A stretch of DNA of 64,000 nucleotides from Gammaproteobacteria bacterium. Its GTDB lineage: Bacteria > Pseudomonadota > Gammaproteobacteria > HK1. The notes beneath the pieces were generated by a model. That model was not told the origin of the DNA and searched no databases. It was given only the letters and a program-made list of their open reading frames with translations. Below, piece after piece: positions 37,013 to 45,075 of the stretch (position 1 is its first letter; the number at the start of each line of letters is the position of its first letter). The stretch spans positions 2,528,001-2,592,000 of the forward strand of contig WLWT01000001.1 in the NCBI GenBank assembly GCA_012103455.1, written 5' to 3'. A program made the translations under genes and the position numbers.

Positions 37013-37984
37013 TCAGGAAGTTGCTGCTTGTTGAGTCATTTCTGCTTGTTGAGTCTCAATATCGCGCATGAGTCGGCGTTCATTCACCTTCGCGAGAGTG
37101 ATCTGTTCGAACTGGGGTTCTATAATATCTAAGGAAATATCGAGCTGCCGGTTATCCAAGGCGATAGCGGCCTTGGTGACCGACTGTAGAAAATTTCGCA
37201 GCACGACCAAGTTTTCGCTCAGATCATGGGAGCTGCCCAGCAGCGAGTAGACCTTGCATTGCTCGTTGTCGATGCTGGTCATGAACGCCATCACTTCTTC
37301 CTGCCTGACCCAGTCATCGTTATTCGCGGTGAAAGCGATGAAGGGCGACTTGAAGTCACTCATTTTGTCGATCGTGGAATTCAGGCTGTGCCAATCGAAT
37401 TGAAAACAGTCGCGCACGAAGACTTCGGAGCCGAGTCGATGTCCTTCAAAGTCCAGAGCGTCAGGCAGATCCTCGAGTGGTAAGCTGAGGTAGTCAAAAC
37501 CCAGGGCTTTTTCTAGCGTATCGCGCAGGTTGACCACGCCGACTGCGGTCACCAGAAAAGCAAGATCAATATCGGCAATCACTTCATAGGCGACGCGTGC
37601 GGCCAAGCTGGCCGCGACGAGGCCAATCTTGTCAATCCCACGGCCTTGCAACCAAGCGTAAACCGCCAAGAGGCTTCGCTTGCCCGCTGTCATGGTGAAT
37701 TCGTCGATATTTCCGGTGCTCAAGCCCACGTGATTCAGAGAATCATAGCGAATTACTCGAAAGCCATTTTCCGACAGATATTCCACCAGGCCCGTAAAGT
37801 GATCCATGCGCCTGGCAAAGCCCGCTGCCACGAGAATGGTCGTGTATCTGTTGGGGGTATCCGCTTTAGGGGGCGTTTCCCAAATACGAATGGTTTGCTC
37901 CGGACCAAAATCCAGTACATGATCAATGGTTTGCCAACGCGACGTAGTTTCCATGTCGGTCACTTTTTCTTTCTCCTGATTCAA
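37013..37984 (-). CDS. luxD: Acyl transferase (myristoyl-ACP thioesterase)
   Basis: 323 residues. LuxD diverts myristoyl groups from fatty acid synthesis to the luciferase aldehyde cycle. The alpha/beta hydrolase triad is visible: Ser126 in [10 protein letters not shown], Asp in TANNDDWV (~223) and His253 in [10 protein letters not shown]. It is slightly longer at both ends than the Vibrio enzyme. It lies 103 bases after luxC. Confidence 0.96.
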   Translation of the reverse strand: MNQEKEKVTDMETTSRWQTIDHVLDFGPEQTIRIWETPPKADTPNRYTTILVAAGFARRMDHFTGLVEYLSENGFRVIRYDSLNHVGLSTGNIDEFTMTAGKRSLLAVYAWLQGRGIDKIGLVAASLAARVAYEVIADIDLAFLVTAVGVVNLRDTLEKALGFDYLSLPLEDLPDALDFEGHRLGSEVFVRDCFQFDWHSLNSTIDKMSDFKSPFIAFTANNDDWVRQEEVMAFMTSIDNEQCKVYSLLGSSHDLSENLVVLRNFLQSVTKAAIALDNRQLDISLDIIEPQFEQITLAKVNERRLMRDIETQQAEMTQQAATS

Positions 37985-38087
37985 AACGTACTCATACTGG
38001 AAGTGCGATCTCTATGACAAGAGGCTGAAAACCGAGCTGAGACGAACCTACTTACAATCTGCTTGCAAAACACGGTCAGGTAACATG

Positions 38088-39530
38088 TTAGGGTACGAAA
38101 ACCAGAAATTTATCTTCTTCAAGGAAGCGGGTTTGTTCTATCTCCACCGCGACATCTTTAGCCGTAAAGTCATAAGGCCGCTCGTGGCTAATGAAGCGCA
38201 CCAAGCCTTGGAGTGGGCACATGGAGTCGTGCGATCCCCCTACGCGAAAGATATTATTCATCCCCGCTTCAACGATGCGCTCAGCACCCGCTCGGGCTAA
38301 CCGATCCCGATACTTGAAAGACGCCTCCCAGGGATAGATTGCAACCGTTTGCGTTTGGTATTTTTTGACAAAGGGCAGCACCTCATCGACGCTGGATACT
38401 CGATGCAAGTACACACAGCGACCCAAGGGCTGGCTTAACTCGGTACCTGCTTCTGATTCGATGATCATCCAGGTATGGTCGGGATCGACTTCAGCCTTCA
38501 GCCCGGCAAATTCACATTCTTTCAGGGTCAGTGAATAACTTGCTTGCTCATCAAAATTTTGCTTGGCTTTGGGCAGAATCTTGGCGTAGAGTTGGAGCTG
38601 ACGTTTCAAATGATCCCGAAAATCCTCGAAGCTGTCACCGATGTAGTATAGGTTTTGGGTCGAAAAGCAGGCTTTCTGATCGTAGAAGCAGATATCATGT
38701 GCCGCGCCGATCGCAGCGGCTTCTATATTCTCCGGCGCATCAATGATACTCAAGCTCTTCTTCGGCCCGAATTTCAGCACATCGATATGCGCAGGCGCAT
38801 GTCTGACTGCCCACTCGATGGCATCCCGGCCTCCCCATGCAATCACTACGTCCATGCCTTGCATCATGGTTTGCACGGTGCTCGGCTCTTGATCATGCGG
38901 CCAGTAAAGCACCGATAAGGAACGGGTGATGGGATGTTTAGGATCCACATCAATGCAGCTCATGGCCAAGGAATGAGCAGTAAAAGGATCCGCCGAAGCG
39001 GTCTTCACGATGCACTGATTCTTGGTCAGAATACCACGCAAAATCGATGTAATTCCCGATAAAGGTACATTGCCGGCTAGTAAGTGCAGGGATTTTCCTT
39101 TGGCATAAGCCCTCATGTAACACTCGTCCTGAGGTACCCACTCATCCATGATATGGCGCGAGCCGAGTTCGTTCTTCACGATATCGTAAAGGGCACTCTT
39201 GGAGCAGAGGATCATGGAGATCCAATTGGCTTCCAATTTGGCCATCTGTTCAGAATAACCTAGAAATTTTTTCAGCTCGCGGATATAGATTCGACGCCGA
39301 CCGTATTCCTCGCTCTTCCAACGCTGGCCTACCGTATACAAGAAATTGATGATTTGGTGCAAATCCAAGTCATGACAAGGCTCTTGCTCGAGTAAGCGTT
39401 GTGCATGCTCCGGTAAGAATTGTGCCAAGTGGACTTGATGTTCACCAAAATTCAAGGCCAGCGTAGCAGCGCCATCTTCAGGGAAGGGCTGGATCACACC
39501 GTTGATGATCATGGGAAGGAATTTATCCAT
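38088..39530 (-). CDS. luxC: Long-chain acyl-protein thioester reductase (fatty acid reductase)
   Basis: 480 residues. LuxC reduces the acyl group handed over by LuxE to the aldehyde using NADPH. The active cysteine is at 288 in [12 protein letters not shown], the known LuxC acylation motif. The aldehyde-dehydrogenase-like cofactor region ([20 protein letters not shown]) is intact. It is the first gene of the operon. No luxI, luxR or luxG is found nearby, so regulation must differ from that of Vibrio fischeri. Confidence 0.96.
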   Translation of the reverse strand: MDKFLPMIINGVIQPFPEDGAATLALNFGEHQVHLAQFLPEHAQRLLEQEPCHDLDLHQIINFLYTVGQRWKSEEYGRRRIYIRELKKFLGYSEQMAKLEANWISMILCSKSALYDIVKNELGSRHIMDEWVPQDECYMRAYAKGKSLHLLAGNVPLSGITSILRGILTKNQCIVKTASADPFTAHSLAMSCIDVDPKHPITRSLSVLYWPHDQEPSTVQTMMQGMDVVIAWGGRDAIEWAVRHAPAHIDVLKFGPKKSLSIIDAPENIEAAAIGAAHDICFYDQKACFSTQNLYYIGDSFEDFRDHLKRQLQLYAKILPKAKQNFDEQASYSLTLKECEFAGLKAEVDPDHTWMIIESEAGTELSQPLGRCVYLHRVSSVDEVLPFVKKYQTQTVAIYPWEASFKYRDRLARAGAERIVEAGMNNIFRVGGSHDSMCPLQGLVRFISHERPYDFTAKDVAVEIEQTRFLEEDKFLVFVP

Positions 39531-39564
39531 AATGACACCCTAATTTATCCAGATCATACGAGCA

Positions 39565-39593
39565 ATCTAAAATAAAGCTTTATTTCGCGTCAA
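39565..39593 (-). promoter_or_regulatory. Candidate lux promoter with 16-bp palindrome
   Basis: On the minus strand TTGACG is followed after 17 bases by TTAGAT (or after 18 by TAGATT). The start of luxC lies about 35 bases further. The spacer contains a perfect 16-bp palindrome AAATAAAGCTTTATTT (39570-39585), a possible operator. The -35 match is good and the -10 only fair. luxC has a weak AGGG ribosome site. Confidence 0.4.
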
Positions 39594-39650
39594 GCTTAAA
39601 TTCTTTGCTATGCTTTCCATTAGCGCCCCGGCTGCTAGACAAACCACCGA

Positions 39651-40048
39651 GACCTACGCGCGCCCCTCCCGGCAGACGTCTCGCTGGTTGACCTCATCAG
39701 GGTTATCGGCCAATGGAACGCTGTTTTCTAAGCAGATGTGCCGAGGGCCAAAGCGGCCGTCATCCTGAACAACGGCGAGCCATTGCAAGATGCAAGCGGC
39801 GGACACGGCGAGCGGCAACTGTTCCGGGGGGCGTGGATTGGCGCCTGAGCCACGCAACCGGATTCAGGTCTAGAAGGTTCCTGAGGGCATAATTCCCGAG
39901 TGTGGCCTGCTCCTCAACTGGGTGGGAAACATTTCTAGAAGCCGTGATCCGGGCGGGGTTTTCGACGATCGGGACATGGCCTATGCGAACGGAGAACGCA
40001 AGCCGCCTCCGAGGGCAGGCATCCAATGCACTCGCTTCGAGCGTTGTA
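39651..40048. other. No recognisable gene upstream of luxC
   Basis: Open frames on the minus strand (67 and 101 codons) do not resemble any family I know. The region lies between the lux promoter and an IS relic and is probably transposon debris. Confidence 0.4.
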
Positions 40049-40690
40049 CTAGGGCCTGTTAACACTATTCAAGGCCTGCACGATAAGGGCGAAGTGGATA
40101 AAAAACATAAAAACAACATCCAGTTTGTCGAAGCGTGAAAAGGTTCGACGAAATCCTTTTAGCCGCCGGAACCATCTCTCTACTTCATTTCGCTTTTTAT
40201 ACAACTCCTTGTCGTATTGCCAAGGCCTCAGCCGGTTGCTTTTCGGTGGCACAACGGGCTCCATCCCCCAATCGACTATCAACTGCCGGGTCTCATCGCC
40301 TTCGTAGGCCTTGTCCATGATGACTTGAGTCCCTTCCCAGCCATTGTTTTCAAAGGATTTCACTCATTCCCGGCCTGCTGGCGCGTCCCCAACGTGGCCC
40401 GGGGACAGGGACAAGGTCACTGCTGTTGTGGCATCTGCCGCAACCCTATGAATCTTCGTCGTCCACCCGGCTCGGGATTGACCCATCGACTGTGGACCGT
40501 TTTTTTTAACGCGCCAGTCCCATCCGGGTGAACTTTGACTGCTGTACTGTCCAAAGAGACCTGCTCCACCTGTATGTGGATGACATCGTTTTCCTGTAGT
40601 GCAGCCAATACCCTATCGAGTACAGCATTTTTCGCCCAGCGATTGGCCCGAGTATAAATGCTGTGCCAATGGCCGAACTTTTATGGCTGC
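40049..40690 (-). pseudogene. IS5-family (IS427-like) transposase, right of lux
   Basis: Minus strand: ANRWAKNAVLDRVLAALQEN, then VEQVSLDSTAVKVHPDGTGA, a frame change, KIHRVAADATTAVTLSLSPG, a stop near 40362, then [40 protein letters not shown] and [23 protein letters not shown] regions are visible (SLDST, MDKAYEG, RNEVER). The N terminus is missing toward the hyuB stop. Same orientation and end as the relic at 32411. Confidence 0.85.
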
Positions 40691-40708
40691 ATCTGTTGAT
40701 GGTCGTAC

Positions 40709-42424
40709 CTATTGTTGTCGCAGCGCGTTAGTGGCTTTTATGTCGATATCACCGGCGCTGGTGCAGACAACACCATAGTGCTCCTTGGCTGCTGCTACAC
40801 TGACCAGGCCGTTTAACACATCGGCGGCGACCGCCTGCACGGGCCGCTCGTGAGGCCGTCCCAGCCCGCCACCGCCCGGCATCTCCAGCCTGAGAGCGGC
40901 GCCGGCGGGAATGCTCTGGCGCCCTTTACCGGCTAGAGGCGTGCCGTCGCTCAACGTTACCACGCCCCTGGCGCCCTCGTTGCCGCCGTCTCGGCCGCGA
41001 GGTGGATTCAACACCCGATCGAACATGGCCGAGACCACATAGGAGGCGCCTTCGGCGTGTTCGATTTCCATGCTTTGGCCGAGGCCGCCGCGGTAGCACC
41101 CGGCGCCCCCCGAGTCGGTGCGGTATTCTTTGCAGCGAATGAGCAGTGGCGCGATGGTTTCGGTGATTTCTACCGGTGTGTTGCGCACCCCCGACGGGAA
41201 AGCGGTGGCCGACAAGCCGTCTTGTACAGGGCGCGCGCCGGTGCCGCCGGAATGAAAAACATTGACGGCGAATTGGCCCGCATGAGCGTTCTGGGCGTTG
41301 TCATCCTGTAGCGCGGGGCCATTCATGAGCAGGGGGTTCCAGAGCGAGGAGGCACCCTCAGCGGGCACTGCTATACCCTCTACTTGATGTAAGCAGCCGA
41401 GCACTACATCGGGCAGCATCTGACCGGTGACGTGGCGGGCGCAGACCCCGGCGGGCGGTGGGGCGTTGAGGATGCTGCCCTCAGGCGCGGTGACCCGCAC
41501 GGGCGCCAGCGAGCCGGCGTTATTGGGGATATCGGAGCCTACTACGCAGCGCACGCCGAAAGATGCGTACGCCTGGGTATAGGTGAGCGGCACGTTGATG
41601 CCGAGCTGCGAGAGGCTGGAGGTGCCCGCAAACGATAAGTCGATGCCGGAGGCGGAGAGGGTGAGCGCTGCCACCAAATCGAGTTCCTTCTCGTGGCCAT
41701 CCACCCGCATGCAGTTGTGATAGATGCCGGGGGGCAGTGCGCGTATGGCCTCCAGCATGGAGCGCTCGGAGGTGTCGATGATGTAGTCAGATACATCGTC
41801 GATGTCCGGCAAGCCGAATTCATCCAGGGTTTCCAATAGCCGTCTCGCGCCGATCTCGTTGCAGGCGGCGAGCGAGTAAAGATCGCCCTCCACTTGCATT
41901 GCTTCGCGGACATTGGCTCTGACTATACGCAGCAGTATGTCATTGGCTTTGCCACCCTCGAATAACGGCATGATGGGAATGTTGAGCCCTTCTTCATAGA
42001 CTTCCTTGCCGTCGGCGCTAAATCCTAAGCCACCTACATCCACCACATGGCTGGTGCAGGCGAACAAGCCGATGGCCCGGCCCGCATTAAAAACTGGCGT
42101 TACCACGGTGAAGTCGTGTAGATGGCCGGTTCCCATCCACGGATCATTGGTGATGAGTACATCGCCCTCGGCCAGGCTATGCAGGGGGTAGCGCTGCAAG
42201 AAAAAGCCCACCGAGGCGGCCATGGCGTTGACGTGCCCGGGGGTGCCGGTCACCGCCTGCGCTACCATCCGCCCGCTTTTGTCGAACAGGCCCGCTGAGA
42301 GGTCGCCCGCTTCCCGGGTGGAGGTGGAGAACGCCGTTCGCACCAGGGTTTGGGCTTGTTCTTCGACTACCGACAGTAGCCGGTCCCAGATAATCTGTAG
42401 GCGAATTCGGTCTAGTGCGCTCAT
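40709..42424 (-). CDS. hyuB: Hydantoinase B / 5-oxoprolinase beta-type subunit
   Basis: 571 residues, full length for the family (PF02538). The N terminus LDRIRLQIIWDRLLSVVEEQ, then FSTSTREAGDLSAGLFD and VLITNDPWMGTGHLHDFTVV, and the C-terminal MPGGGGLGRPHERPV are family hallmarks. With HyuA it hydrolyses N-methylhydantoin, 5-oxoproline or related rings in an ATP-dependent reaction; which one is not visible. It overlaps hyuA by 4 bases (translational coupling). Confidence 0.93.
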   Translation of the reverse strand: MSALDRIRLQIIWDRLLSVVEEQAQTLVRTAFSTSTREAGDLSAGLFDKSGRMVAQAVTGTPGHVNAMAASVGFFLQRYPLHSLAEGDVLITNDPWMGTGHLHDFTVVTPVFNAGRAIGLFACTSHVVDVGGLGFSADGKEVYEEGLNIPIMPLFEGGKANDILLRIVRANVREAMQVEGDLYSLAACNEIGARRLLETLDEFGLPDIDDVSDYIIDTSERSMLEAIRALPPGIYHNCMRVDGHEKELDLVAALTLSASGIDLSFAGTSSLSQLGINVPLTYTQAYASFGVRCVVGSDIPNNAGSLAPVRVTAPEGSILNAPPPAGVCARHVTGQMLPDVVLGCLHQVEGIAVPAEGASSLWNPLLMNGPALQDDNAQNAHAGQFAVNVFHSGGTGARPVQDGLSATAFPSGVRNTPVEITETIAPLLIRCKEYRTDSGGAGCYRGGLGQSMEIEHAEGASYVVSAMFDRVLNPPRGRDGGNEGARGVVTLSDGTPLAGKGRQSIPAGAALRLEMPGGGGLGRPHERPVQAVAADVLNGLVSVAAAKEHYGVVCTSAGDIDIKATNALRQQ

Positions 42425-44535
42425 GAGGTGGTATCCGCTGTTGAGGTATTAGAGATGATCAGGTGGCCGCAGGTGCTGCTGGTGGCGCTGAACGCAGGCG
42501 GCACCACCGTGGTTGTCTCATCCTCTTCGATGAGCGCAGGGCCGGTGACGACGGTGGCTGTAGTGATGCTTTGGCGGGCGTAAACGGGTGTTTCCAGCCA
42601 ACCGGCGGTGTCTGCGTCGAACAGCATTCGCGCCCCGGTAACTGCCACCGGCGGGGCATCTGTGGTAGCTCCCGGAGTCTGCCTGGGGGGCGTCTTCATT
42701 GGCGGCCAGCGCACTGGCAGCGGCGCGGTAGACAGGCGCAGGGTCCAACTCAGCACTTCTATTTCCAGGCCGGGGATGATGCGCCCGAACAGCTGCCGGT
42801 AGGCCTGTTCGAACGATTCTCTAAGCTCGCTGCTATTCAATGAGCTATCCACTGTCACCTGAATCTCATGGCCTTGCCCGACGTAACGCATATAAGCCGA
42901 GCGCCGCTGCGTGAGCGGCGTATTCGGGGCTGCGGCGCTGATAAGGTCGCGGGCTTCGCCGTACATCTGCCTGAAGATGGTATCCATCCGCGCACTGTTC
43001 AGCTCCGTTAGCCGGGCGTAGCGGCTGCGGACCACTTCGTAAGCTATAGGTGCGCGCAGAAAGCCTATAGCCGAGCCCACACCGGCGCCGCGCGGTATCA
43101 CCACGGTGCCTATAGCGAGCTTTTGCGCTAAACGGGCAGCGTGCAAAGGGGCCGCGCCGCCGAATGCGATCATCACCCGGCGAGCTAGATTAGTACCCCG
43201 CTCAACGGCATGCATGCGGGCGGCGGCAGCCATATTTTCATCCACCACTTCGGCAATGCCGAAAGCCGCCTCGGTGTGTTCGACGCCTAGAGGCGCGGCC
43301 ACGTGTTCACGCACGGCTTCCGTGGCGGCCGCTGTGTCCAGGGTAAAGCTGCCGCCGGCGAAGCGCTGCGGATCAAGCTTGCCTAGGGCGAGATCGGCGT
43401 CGGTGACGGTTGCATGTAAGCCGCCGCGGCCATAGCAGGCCGGGCCTGGTTCGGAGCCTGCACTGCGTGGCCCGACGCCGATGCGGCCCAACGCGTCCAC
43501 CGAGGCTATCGAACCGCCCCCGGCGCCGATCTCCACCATCTCGATGACTGGAATGCGTACCGGCAGGCCGCTGCCGCGCATGAAGCGGTAAGCGCGTGCC
43601 ACTTCGAGGCTGCGCGAAGTGAGCGGTGTGGCGCTGTCGAGCAGACAGATCTTGGCGGTGGTGCCGCCCATGTCGTACGACACCACCCGTTCGTAACCTT
43701 CTTCTGCGGCGATTTGCGCGGCCAGGATGGCGCCCCCCGCTGGTCCTGATTCCACCAGGCGGATCGGATAGCGCTTGGCGGCGTCCAAGCCCATCAATGT
43801 ACCAGCAGAACTCATCAGCAGCAGTTCGCCGGCACAGCCCAGCTCATCGAGTCCCGCGCGTAACCGTGCCAGGTAGCCGGCCATTACCGGACGCACGTAG
43901 GCATTGGCGACGGTGGTCGATTGGCGCTCGTATTCGCGCACTTCCGGACACACTTCGCTCGAGAGGCTGAGCGAGAGTTCCGGCAACTCGGCGGCGATGA
44001 TGGCGGCAGCCTGCTGTTCGTGCGCTGGATTGGCATAAGCGTGGATGAACCCAATGGCTAAGCTCTCGATGCCGTGGGCCACCAGTTGCGCAATGATCCG
44101 GTGTACCGACGTTTCATCCAGCGGCGTTAGCACCTCGCCGCGCCAATTCAAGCGCTCGGTGACGGGCCAGCGCAGGTACCGTGGTACTAACGGGCGCGGA
44201 CGGTTGGCGCCGATGTCGTATTGAGCGAACCGGTTCTCCTGGGCCATCTCTAACGAGTCGCGCAGCCCTGCTGTGGTGAGCAATGCGGTTTTAGCGCCTT
44301 TACGCTCTATCAGAGCATTGGTGGCCAGGGTGGTCCCATGGATCACCATGGACACATCGCCGGGGCTTATCCGATGCTCGCTCAGTAGAGTGCGGATGCC
44401 GTCCAGCACCCCTTGTTCCGGAGCGGCCGGTGTGGTCAGCCGTTTGGCCGTGACAATACCGTCCGTTAAGGCCAGTGCTAAATCGGTAAAAGTGCCGCCT
44501 ATATCGATGGCGAGGCGGAGCGGCTGTTGGGTCAT
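42421..44535 (-). CDS. hyuA: Hydantoinase A / 5-oxoprolinase alpha-type subunit
   Basis: 704 residues. ASKHA-type ATPase fold: LAIDIGGTFTDLALAL at the N terminus, MVIHGTTLATNALIERKGAK, VVSYDMGGTTAKICLL and GVGPRSAGSEPGPACYGRGG. It forms the ATP-using half of the HyuAB enzyme. It is divergent from a VOC gene with only about 70 bases between, so a shared control region is likely. Confidence 0.94.
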   Translation of the reverse strand: MTQQPLRLAIDIGGTFTDLALALTDGIVTAKRLTTPAAPEQGVLDGIRTLLSEHRISPGDVSMVIHGTTLATNALIERKGAKTALLTTAGLRDSLEMAQENRFAQYDIGANRPRPLVPRYLRWPVTERLNWRGEVLTPLDETSVHRIIAQLVAHGIESLAIGFIHAYANPAHEQQAAAIIAAELPELSLSLSSEVCPEVREYERQSTTVANAYVRPVMAGYLARLRAGLDELGCAGELLLMSSAGTLMGLDAAKRYPIRLVESGPAGGAILAAQIAAEEGYERVVSYDMGGTTAKICLLDSATPLTSRSLEVARAYRFMRGSGLPVRIPVIEMVEIGAGGGSIASVDALGRIGVGPRSAGSEPGPACYGRGGLHATVTDADLALGKLDPQRFAGGSFTLDTAAATEAVREHVAAPLGVEHTEAAFGIAEVVDENMAAAARMHAVERGTNLARRVMIAFGGAAPLHAARLAQKLAIGTVVIPRGAGVGSAIGFLRAPIAYEVVRSRYARLTELNSARMDTIFRQMYGEARDLISAAAPNTPLTQRRSAYMRYVGQGHEIQVTVDSSLNSSELRESFEQAYRQLFGRIIPGLEIEVLSWTLRLSTAPLPVRWPPMKTPPRQTPGATTDAPPVAVTGARMLFDADTAGWLETPVYARQSITTATVVTGPALIEEDETTTVVPPAFSATSSTCGHLIISNTSTADTTS

Positions 44536-44603
44536 GGATACTCATTCGTGACATAACTTCGGGCACACTATGCACCGTGGTTCGAAGCGAAGGTAGCGCC
44601 GTC

Positions 44604-45017
44604 GTGACAAAAGCTATTGATATAGGTGGATTGGATCATATCGTGCTGCGCACTGCGGATGCGCGCCGTTTGCAGTCGTTTTACTGCACTGTGCTCGGGT
44701 GCAGCGTTGAGCGCGAGGTGGTTGAACTCGGACTCATCCAGCTCCGGGCCGGTGCCGCGCTTATAGATATTGTTCCCGTCGATGGTGAATTGGGCGCTAA
44801 GGGTGGTGCTGCGCCCGCTGCCGAGGGGCGCAATCTGGACCATTTTTGCCTGTGGCTGGCGCAGTTCGATGAGGCCGCGATACGTACGCATCTGCGCGCT
44901 TGCGGTATACAAGCGCCAGCCGCCGCGCGCCGCTACGGCGCCCAGGGATTCGGACCATCCATCTACATAGAAGACCCGGATGGCAACACCGTGGAGTTGA
45001 AGGGGCCAGCGCAATAA
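44604..45017 (+). CDS. VOC-superfamily (glyoxalase-like) protein
   Basis: 137 residues from GTG 44604 (an upstream in-frame GTG at 44577 is an alternative). GLDHIVLRTADARRLQSFYC at the start and IYIEDPDGNTVELKG at the end are the two metal-binding betaalphabetabetabeta modules, with the ligand-like H and E conserved. Enzymes of this superfamily include lyases, epimerases and dioxygenases. Its divergent pairing with hyuA suggests a step or detoxification in the same catabolic pathway (inference). Confidence 0.75.
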   Translation: MTKAIDIGGLDHIVLRTADARRLQSFYCTVLGCSVEREVVELGLIQLRAGAALIDIVPVDGELGAKGGAAPAAEGRNLDHFCLWLAQFDEAAIRTHLRACGIQAPAAARRYGAQGFGPSIYIEDPDGNTVELKGPAQ

Positions 45018-45075
45018 GCACCAACGCAATAGGCGCTCTGGTTCGGGCAGTATATTCGGTTTTTATACCGTCATC

